Shown here piece after piece: positions 5,185 through 9,971 of a stretch of DNA of 9,971 nt. Source of the DNA: Candidatus Roizmanbacteria bacterium RIFCSPHIGHO2_01_FULL_39_8 (GTDB lineage: Bacteria > Patescibacteriota > Microgenomatia > UBA1406 > GWC2-37-13); the NCBI GenBank assembly GCA_001789355.1, contig MFZI01000070.1, positions 14,179 to 24,149 of the forward strand, written 5' to 3'. The notes under the pieces were generated by a model, which did no database searches, had not been told where the DNA came from, and saw only the letters and a program-made list of their open reading frames with translations. The position numbers and the translations under genes were made by a program. Within the stretch, counting starts at the first letter, position 1. Each line of letters begins with the position of its first letter.

Positions 5185-6255
5185 ATGAAGATAATATCGC
5201 TCCAGTCAGAAAATCCGTCAGAAGTTTTAAATGAATCATTAGAAATATTGCAGAAAGGTGGACTTGTTATATTTCCCTCAGATACGGTCTACGGGCTATT
5301 AGTTGACGCAACAAACGAGCTCGCCGTTAAAAAACTTATTCAATTTAAGAATCGTCCATGGGGGAAGCCAATCTCTGTTTTTGTCAGCGGCTTTGATATG
5401 TTAAATAAGCAAGTAATCACAGACCACAGGCAAACTCAAATTCTGGAAGAATTATTACCAGGGCCTTTCACCGTAATTTTGGAGTCTCATCATTTGGTTT
5501 CTTTACTTCTCGAATCTGAAAAAGGAACTCTCGGGGTCAGAATTCCTCTCTATCCTCTTATCGAAAAACTAGTAAACCAATTCGGGAAACCAATTACTGC
5601 TACTTCAGCAAATCTTTCAGGAAGGTCTTCCCATTACTCGGTGCAGACGTTGTTGAAAGAGCTTCCAGAATCGAAAAAAAAACTGATTGATTTGATTGTC
5701 GATGCAGGAAAACTACCCAGAAATAAACCTTCTACAATCGTTGATTTAACTGCTGATAAACTGAAAATCATCCGTCAAGGTGACGTTTTGTTTTTAGACA
5801 AAAAAACGTATTTTTCTCATTCGCCCGAGCAAACGAAGAAAATCGCCCGATTCATCTTGCAAAAAATAGTTGGTAATAAGAAATTAGAGAAACCCCTTAT
5901 ATTCATTATTAAGGGCGAGTTGGGAGTAGGAAAAACGATTTTTGTTAAGGGTATGGGGGAATTTTTGGGTATACCGGATATCATTTCGCCAACATTTGTA
6001 GTTTATTATGAATATGCATCGATTCATCGATTCATCGATACATTCGTGCATGTGGATTTATACAACGTCCAGGATCCGGAAGAATTTAAACATTTAAGAC
6101 TGGAAAAATACTTGGAAAAAGGGAACGCCGTTTGTTTTGAATGGGGAGAAAAGGCTGGAGAAATCATGAATAAACTAAAAGATAAAGGAAGAATAATTTA
6201 TGTTGAGATGAAATATGTCAATGAGAAAGAACGGGAAATAAAAATTCGTTATTAG
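5185..6255 (+). CDS. tsaC/tsaE: TsaC-TsaE fusion: threonylcarbamoyl-AMP synthase plus t6A ATPase
   Basis: This is a 356-residue fusion of two enzymes of tRNA t6A37 synthesis. Residues 1-205 are a TsaC/YrdC/Sua5-type domain that makes threonylcarbamoyl-AMP from Thr, bicarbonate and ATP. Its motifs are FPSDTVYGL (30-38), FKNRPWGKPI (54-63), TSANLSG (140-146), STIVDL (183-188) and IRQG (196-199). Residues of about 215-356 are TsaE, the P-loop ATPase that supports TsaD: Walker A GELGVGKT (244-251), SPTF (268-271), HVDLYN (289-294) and EWGE (319-322). Both domains look complete. The start is the ATG at 5185, because the extended -10 box lies inside the longer GTG-initiated frame. tsaD follows after 22 bases, so a t6A operon is likely. 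An 8-nt tandem repeat lies in the TsaE part, and a direct repeat spans the stop codon. Domain identities are very secure. Confidence 0.94.
   Translation: MKIISLQSENPSEVLNESLEILQKGGLVIFPSDTVYGLLVDATNELAVKKLIQFKNRPWGKPISVFVSGFDMLNKQVITDHRQTQILEELLPGPFTVILESHHLVSLLLESEKGTLGVRIPLYPLIEKLVNQFGKPITATSANLSGRSSHYSVQTLLKELPESKKKLIDLIVDAGKLPRNKPSTIVDLTADKLKIIRQGDVLFLDKKTYFSHSPEQTKKIARFILQKIVGNKKLEKPLIFIIKGELGVGKTIFVKGMGEFLGIPDIISPTFVVYYEYASIHRFIDTFVHVDLYNVQDPEEFKHLRLEKYLEKGNAVCFEWGEKAGEIMNKLKDKGRIIYVEMKYVNEKEREIKIRY
6017..6040 (+). repeat. 8-nt tandem repeat inside the tsaE domain
   Basis: CATCGATT occurs three times in a row (6017-6024, 6025-6032, and 6033-6040 with one change). It lies in the TsaE loop between SPTF and HVDLYN, encoding SIHRFIDT. 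The unit is not a multiple of three, so gain or loss of one copy would shift the frame. Confidence 0.85.
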
Positions 6256-6274
6256 TTGTTTGTTATTCGTTATT
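6244..6274 (+). repeat. Direct repeat ATTCGTTATT across the tsaC-tsaE stop and the gap to tsaD
   Basis: ATTCGTTATT is found at 6244-6253, covering the last sense codons and the start of the stop codon, and again at 6265-6274, just before the tsaD ATG. The 22-base gap looks like a partial duplication of the gene end and contains no Shine-Dalgarno. Confidence 0.7.
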
Positions 6275-6277
6275 CAG

Positions 6278-7477
6278 ATGAAAATTCTTGCGATTGATAC
6301 TTCGGCTGATGAAACTGCAGTTGCGGTGACAGAAGGAAGAAAGGTTTTATCAAATGCTCTTTTTTCACAAATCTCAACACATACAAAGTGGGGAGGGATT
6401 TATCCTGCCTTGGCAAAAAGAGCTCATGAGGAGCGGATTGATTGGGTCGTTAGTGAAGCATTGCGTAAACTCGAAACTCGAAACTCGAAACTCGAAACAA
6501 ATTCAAAATCTCAAATCAAAAAGAAAAAAAACAATTTAGCAATAGAGCAATTTAACAATGAAGCAATGAATCATATCGATTATATAGCTGTTACCCAAGG
6601 ACCAGGACTTGCTGTGGCTTTGGAAGTAGGGATACGAAAAGCAAAAGAGCTAGCACAAAAATATAACAAAAAACTTATCTCGGTGAATCACCTGGAAGGG
6701 CATATTTATTCGAGCTTTGTCCAAAATAGCAAAGGAAATCCTAAAAGAGAATATAAATTTCCCTATCTGACCCTTGTCATTTCGGGAGGGCATACAGAAA
6801 TAGTTTTATGGAAAGATCATCTCAAATATGAAATTTTGGGTGAAACACTCGATGATGCAGCAGGTGAAGCTTTGGACAAGGCAGCCAAAATGCTGGGATT
6901 AGGCTATCCAGGCGGCCCGGTGATCGAACGGCTCGCCAAGGAGGTGGAGAATAAAGATTTTTACCAGTTTCCAAGACCGATGTTAAAGTCAAAGACATTG
7001 GAGTTTTCTTTTTCAGGTTTAAAAACAGCTTTTTATTACTACCTTCTGAAAACTGACTCGGTTTTCCCGCTTCGCTCCTCAACAGAGTCAGTTAGTGAGG
7101 GGCGTCAAACTGACCCGGTTGAACCAGAACGACATAAAAAAACCGGGTCAGTTGAAATACATCTTCGAGAGCTTGCAAGTTCTTTCCAGATAGCCGTATT
7201 TGAAACGCTCATAAAAAAAACAGAAATGGCAATTATACAAACAAAAGTTAATAGATTGGTCGTTGGAGGTGGAGTTATTGCCAATCTTCATTTGAGAAAA
7301 TTATTCAAGGAACTAGTCGTAGGATATAAAGGCGATATTTATTTTCCTCCTTATAAGTATTTAACAGGAGACAATGCAGCTATGATTGGAGTCGCCGGGT
7401 CCTACAAGGCGCAAGAAAGTAAATTTGTGACAGATCCTTTAAAACTAGATCGAATCCCAAGACTCAGACTTTCATAA
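6278..7477 (+). CDS. tsaD: tRNA N6-threonylcarbamoyladenosine transferase TsaD with two repeat-derived insertions
   Basis: TsaD transfers the threonylcarbamoyl group from threonylcarbamoyl-AMP to A37 of ANN-decoding tRNAs, working with TsaB and TsaE. Visible ASKHA/Kae1 motifs are IDTSADET (6-13), TQGPGL (106-111), the metal site NHLEGH (H138, H142), SGGHT (169-173), DDAAGEALDKAAKMLGL (192-208), SFSGLKT (244-250), GGGV (330-333) and TGDNAAMI (D365). The start is the ATG at 6278, which gives the family's MKILAIDTS; a TTG six codons upstream is less likely. At 399 residues it is about 60 longer than typical bacterial TsaD (about 335-345). The excess sits in two blocks, about 64-98 and 258-291, whose DNA is tandem repeat and palindrome. 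All catalytic motifs are intact, so the insertions are probably tolerated surface loops. The usual Cys of DTSCDET is Ala here. No tsaB lies in the window. Confidence 0.95.
   Translation: MKILAIDTSADETAVAVTEGRKVLSNALFSQISTHTKWGGIYPALAKRAHEERIDWVVSEALRKLETRNSKLETNSKSQIKKKKNNLAIEQFNNEAMNHIDYIAVTQGPGLAVALEVGIRKAKELAQKYNKKLISVNHLEGHIYSSFVQNSKGNPKREYKFPYLTLVISGGHTEIVLWKDHLKYEILGETLDDAAGEALDKAAKMLGLGYPGGPVIERLAKEVENKDFYQFPRPMLKSKTLEFSFSGLKTAFYYYLLKTDSVFPLRSSTESVSEGRQTDPVEPERHKKTGSVEIHLRELASSFQIAVFETLIKKTEMAIIQTKVNRLVVGGGVIANLHLRKLFKELVVGYKGDIYFPPYKYLTGDNAAMIGVAGSYKAQESKFVTDPLKLDRIPRLRLS
6467..6498 (+). repeat. 7-nt tandem repeat AAACTCG (4.5 copies) inside tsaD
   Basis: Four perfect AAACTCG units and a partial fifth run head to tail. 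Because 7 is not divisible by 3, the frame cycles through all three phases and encodes the heptapeptide pattern KLETRNS-KLETN. A one-unit change would shift the tsaD frame. Such units resemble spacer DNA more than TsaD coding sequence. Confidence 0.92.
6532..6571 (+). repeat. Imperfect 8-nt tandem repeat (CAATTTAG-like, five copies) inside tsaD
   Basis: Five consecutive octamers begin with CAAT: CAATTTAG, CAATAGAG, CAATTTAA, CAATGAAG and CAATGAAT. They encode an Asn/Gln/Glu-rich stretch (around residues 86-98). Together with the AAACTCG array and an A-rich link, they form the first TsaD insertion, located between the helix ending VSEALR and the strand IDYIAVTQGPG. Confidence 0.8.
7051..7153 (+). 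repeat. Double-palindrome element inserted in frame in tsaD
   Basis: Two adjacent hairpins share one arm sequence. The first has AACTGACTCGGTT (7051-7063) pairing with 7081-7093 in 12 of 13 positions. The second has AACTGACCCGGTT (7108-7120) pairing perfectly with AACCGGGTCAGTT (7141-7153) around a 20-base loop. A further pairing CGCTCCTC/GAGGGGCG (7073-7080/7097-7104, one G-T) bridges them. The element encodes about residues 258-291, between SFSGLKT and the helix LRELASSFQ, without stop codon or frameshift. This is the layout expected of a small palindromic mobile-type repeat that landed in a gene. Confidence 0.88.
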
Positions 7478-7498
7478 GAAGGCAAATTTAAGTATAAT
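7471..7498 (+). promoter_or_regulatory. Predicted promoter of the suf operon
   Basis: A perfect TATAAT (7493-7498) follows TTCATA (7471-7476, 4 of 6 to TTGACA) with a 16-base spacer. Transcription would begin near 7505, giving a leader of about 15 bases before sufC. The -35 box overlaps the tsaD stop codon, so suf appears to be transcribed independently of the t6A operon. No binding site of an Fe-S regulator was recognised. Confidence 0.6.
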
Positions 7499-7519
7499 GT
7501 ATCATCTTTATTGTGATCT

Positions 7520-8233
7520 ATGTTACAACTCAAAAAAGTATCGGTAAAGGTTGGAAAAAAGGAAATCCTCAAGGATTTTAATTTCGAGTTTGAAAAAGGC
7601 AAAGTGTATGCGGTGATGGGTCCCAACGGATCAGGTAAATCAACATTGGCATATGCGATCGCAGGACATCCAGCTTATAAGTTGGATGTTGGAAGTTTAA
7701 AATTAGATGGTAAGGAAATACGAGATAAAAAGCCCGAAGAACGGGCAAAGATGGGAATATTTCTTTCGTTTCAAAACCCCTTGTCTTTGTCTGGTGTCAC
7801 CGTTTTTCAGTTATTAAGGATAGCATTAGGTAAGAAAAAGGATCCTCTCGAACTGAAGAATGAGGTCGAGACAACAGCAAGGAGACTCAAGATAAATCCG
7901 GAATTAATATCAAGATCTCTCAATGATGGTGCATCCGGAGGTGAAAAGAAAAAGCTCGAGATGCTTCAAGCAGCTATTCTTGATCCAAAATTAGTGATTT
8001 TTGATGAGATCGATACGGGAGTCGATGTCGACGCGCTCAAGACTATAGCTGAGTTCATGGATGGGAATAAAAAAGGTAAAACATTTATTGTGATAACCCA
8101 TTACAACAGGATTCTCCATTATATTAAACCTGATAAAGTGCTGGTACTCATGGAGGGGAAGTTGGTGAAGGTTGGAGGCGCGAAATTGGCAGAGGAGATC
8201 GAAAAAAAAGGGTACGAAAAAGTTATGAGTTAA
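7520..8233 (+). CDS. sufC: Fe-S cluster assembly ATPase SufC
   Basis: This 237-residue protein is a soluble ABC-type ATPase of the SufBCD scaffold, which builds Fe-S clusters in the cytoplasm. Walker A is GPNGSGKST (34-42) and the Q-loop Gln lies in SFQNP (Q85). The signature is SGGEKKKLEMLQ (139-150), close to the SufC-specific SGGEKKRNEILQ. Walker B is LVIFDE (158-163), followed by EIDTGVD, and the H-loop His is H194. The length is slightly shorter than the usual 245-260. No membrane helices are present, as expected for SufC rather than a transporter. Start ATG 7520 has no Shine-Dalgarno but lies about 15 bases after the predicted transcription start. sufB follows after 71 bases and then sufD, which confirms the role. 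Confidence 0.96.
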   Translation: MLQLKKVSVKVGKKEILKDFNFEFEKGKVYAVMGPNGSGKSTLAYAIAGHPAYKLDVGSLKLDGKEIRDKKPEERAKMGIFLSFQNPLSLSGVTVFQLLRIALGKKKDPLELKNEVETTARRLKINPELISRSLNDGASGGEKKKLEMLQAAILDPKLVIFDEIDTGVDVDALKTIAEFMDGNKKGKTFIVITHYNRILHYIKPDKVLVLMEGKLVKVGGAKLAEEIEKKGYEKVMS

Positions 8234-8235
8234 AA

Positions 8236-8298
8236 GTTAGGAGTTAGCCGGGAAAAATTCGCGTTTTTCCATATAACGCTTAACCCATAACACCTAAC
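8236..8298 (+). repeat. Nested palindrome in the sufC-sufB gap
   Basis: The outer arms GTTAGGAGTTA (8236-8246) and TAACACCTAAC (8288-8298) pair in 10 of 11 positions. An inner hairpin GGAAAAA/TTTTTCC (8251-8257/8264-8270) has the loop TTCGCG. The fold fills almost the whole 71-base gap and lies right before the sufB ATG, so it could modulate mRNA stability or relative expression of sufC and sufB. There is no terminator-like run of T after it. Confidence 0.6.
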
Positions 8299-8304
8299 AT
8301 TATT

Positions 8305-9699
8305 ATGCAACAATCAAATCTGGATTTTGAATACAAATTCGGCTTTTCGATGCCACAGAAATATACCTTCAAGTCCAAAAAAGGATTAGACGAGGGTGTG
8401 GTCAAGATGATTTCACAGATGAAGAAAGAGCCAGTATGGATGACAGAGTTTAGATTAAAAGCTTACGGAATTTTCAAGAAAAAACCAATGCCGGATTGGG
8501 GTGCTGATCTTTCCAAGATTAACTTCGATAGTATGTACTATTATATAAAACCGACAGATAAGCAGGTTAATTCGTGGGAAGATTTGCCTGCAGAAATCAA
8601 AAACACCTATGATCGTATAGGAGTACCCGAGGCGGAGAAAAAATTCCTCGCCGGAGTATCTGCACAGTACGAATCCGAAGTGGTCTACGAAAGTATTAAC
8701 AAAGAACTTAATAAACAAGGAGTACTCTTCTGCGATATGGATACGGGACTCAAGAAATACCCTCACCTCGTCAAAAAATATTTTGGGACGCTTATTCCCC
8801 CGCATGACAACAAATTCGCAGCCTTAAATTCGGCAACTTGGTCAGGAGGATCGTTTGTTTATATCCCCAAGGGAGTGAAAGTGAAGATGCCTCTCCAGGC
8901 TTATTTTAGAATCAATGCAGAGCGATTCGGTCAATTTGAGAGGACTTTAATTATTGCTGAAGAGGGCGCTTATGTTCACTATATTGAAGGATGTACGGCT
9001 CCAATATATACGACACAATCACTCCACTCTGCAGTAGTTGAGATATTTGTTCATAAGAACGCGCGGGTAAGATATACAACTGTTCAAAATTGGAGCAATA
9101 ATGTATACAACCTCGTAACGAAGCGTGCACGGGCCGATGAAAACGCCATAATGGAATGGGTAGACTGCAATATAGGAAGCAAAGTAACCATGAAATATCC
9201 CAGCGTCTATCTCTATGGGGAAGGGGCAAGAGGTGAAGTATTGTCAATCGCGTATGCGGGTAAAAATCAACACCAAGATGCAGGAGCGAAGATGCTCCAT
9301 TTTGCCCCCAGAACATCTTCGCGAATCATCTCAAAGTCGATTTCTAAAGCAGGAGGACGAACTTCCTATAGAGGTTTAGTTCAGATCATGCCCGGTGCCA
9401 AAAAATCTTCGGTCTATGTTTCTTGCGATGCACTCATTTTGGACGAAAAATCACGATCCGATACATATCCTTATATGAAAATAAAACAGAATGACGTTTC
9501 AATCCAACACGAAGCAACCGTTGAGAAACTAGGTGAGGAAAAATTATTCTACCTTACATCCAAGGGCATCTCAAAGTCAGACGCGGAAGGACTCTTGGTA
9601 AATGGATTCATTGACCCAGTGGTGAAGGAAATACCCCTAGAGTATTCGATTGAATTAAACAGGTTAATTAATTTGGAAATGAGCGGAAGCGTTGGGTAA
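8305..9699 (+). CDS. sufB: Fe-S cluster scaffold protein SufB
   Basis: This 464-residue protein is the central scaffold of SufBCD, on which clusters are assembled with sulfur from SufS. The length is typical. Characteristic stretches are WMTEFRLKAY (45-54), ATWSGGSFVYIPKGV (177-191), the central EGCTAP with conserved Cys230, HFAPRTSSRIISKSISK, GGRTSYRGLV (350-359), SCDALI (Cys374), HEATVEKL (H402, E403), LFYLTSKGIS and the C-terminal NGFIDPVVKEIPLEYS. Where E. coli SufB has the cluster-ligand Cys405, the aligned segment reads EKSRSDTYPY with Ser instead, as in Gram-positive-type SufB proteins (from memory of those sequences). The ATG at 8305 has no Shine-Dalgarno and follows a nested palindrome. 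sufD begins 11 bases after its stop. Identity is very secure. Confidence 0.97.
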   Translation: MQQSNLDFEYKFGFSMPQKYTFKSKKGLDEGVVKMISQMKKEPVWMTEFRLKAYGIFKKKPMPDWGADLSKINFDSMYYYIKPTDKQVNSWEDLPAEIKNTYDRIGVPEAEKKFLAGVSAQYESEVVYESINKELNKQGVLFCDMDTGLKKYPHLVKKYFGTLIPPHDNKFAALNSATWSGGSFVYIPKGVKVKMPLQAYFRINAERFGQFERTLIIAEEGAYVHYIEGCTAPIYTTQSLHSAVVEIFVHKNARVRYTTVQNWSNNVYNLVTKRARADENAIMEWVDCNIGSKVTMKYPSVYLYGEGARGEVLSIAYAGKNQHQDAGAKMLHFAPRTSSRIISKSISKAGGRTSYRGLVQIMPGAKKSSVYVSCDALILDEKSRSDTYPYMKIKQNDVSIQHEATVEKLGEEKLFYLTSKGISKSDAEGLLVNGFIDPVVKEIPLEYSIELNRLINLEMSGSVG

Positions 9700-9710
9700 G
9701 AAAATCTGCT

Positions 9711-9971
9711 ATGGCTACGTTTATCAATCTCAACAAAACTAAAAATCACACCGTTACTTTAAATAAAAGCGGAAAATATGCCGCCTTCCTGCATAATCTT
9801 TCAGGGAAGTTTATTTTCGAGCTCAAGGAGAAAAACATTTATTTAGATATATACGGACTTTTTGTAGGAAAGAAAACAGATAAATTCGAAGTAGAAACAA
9901 TACAGCATCATATTGGGCCGGAATGCACTTCAAATTTGTTGATAAAAGGGGTTTTTTATGATGAGTCAAAA
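9711..9971 (+). CDS. sufD: SufD-like protein, N-terminal part (cut by right edge)
   Basis: An open frame begins with ATG 11 bases after sufB and runs 87 codons to the window edge without a stop. It starts MATFINLNKTKNHT. Near the end it reads HHIGPECTSNLLIKGVFYDES, which resembles the SufB/SufD core pattern H..P.T.S..L.KGV..D.S. The position directly after sufC-sufB fits SufD, the partner of SufB in the SufBC2D complex. It starts almost directly in the beta-helix-type region, without the long N-terminal domain of enterobacterial SufD, so it may be a short CPR-type SufD. The C-terminal part, with the expected His ligand, lies outside the window. Confidence 0.82.
   Translation, partial: MATFINLNKTKNHTVTLNKSGKYAAFLHNLSGKFIFELKEKNIYLDIYGLFVGKKTDKFEVETIQHHIGPECTSNLLIKGVFYDESK

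Noticed and set aside
6467..6498. CRISPR array
   Set aside because: The 7-nt units are directly adjacent with no spacers, lie in a coding frame, and no cas gene is present.

Overview
The window reads as a piece of a Patescibacteria (CPR) genome, most likely Microgenomates-like. This is inferred from gene content and style, not from a phylogeny. Genes are AT-rich and tightly packed, and most start codons lack a Shine-Dalgarno sequence. Promoters are short, several of them extended -10 type. Non-coding gaps, and even some coding regions, carry short tandem repeats and palindromes. UGA acts as a normal stop: ftsH and the exonuclease gene both end on TGA at sensible C-termini. That argues against the recoded Gracilibacteria/SR1 code.

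Left part (1-1322): the 5' end of glmS runs off the left edge on the minus strand. It is preceded by a 375-base gene-free stretch. That stretch holds a hairpin-rich, relatively GC-rich block (about 485-660) with a plausible minus-strand promoter at 745-717, so it may be a long structured glmS leader or a separate small RNA. Upstream lies a small unrecognised membrane protein gene (742-1158, minus), then a 164-base divergent gap with a known-type 'CTTCGCTC' palindromic repeat.

Middle (1323-5112): a CvpA-like membrane domain fused to a CAP/SCP domain is encoded on the plus strand, apparently from a leaderless mRNA. It converges on a two-gene minus-strand operon, ftsH followed by a stand-alone Pol I-type 5'-3' exonuclease. 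The two overlap by 23 bases, and the exonuclease ends in a putative beta-clamp-binding QMGLF tail.

Right part (5140-9971): divergent from ftsH are tsaC-tsaE (a two-domain fusion) and tsaD, encoding three activities of tRNA t6A37 synthesis. No tsaB is seen here. tsaD is about 60 residues longer than usual. The excess falls in two in-frame blocks made of intergenic-type repeats: a 7-nt and an 8-nt tandem repeat in one, and a double palindrome in the other. A separate promoter with a perfect TATAAT then starts the SUF Fe-S assembly operon sufC-sufB-sufD, with sufD cut by the right edge.

I found no evidence of a new multi-gene defence or mobile system. The most unusual signals are the repeat insertions inside tsaD, the structured RNA candidate before glmS, and the CvpA-CAP fusion.
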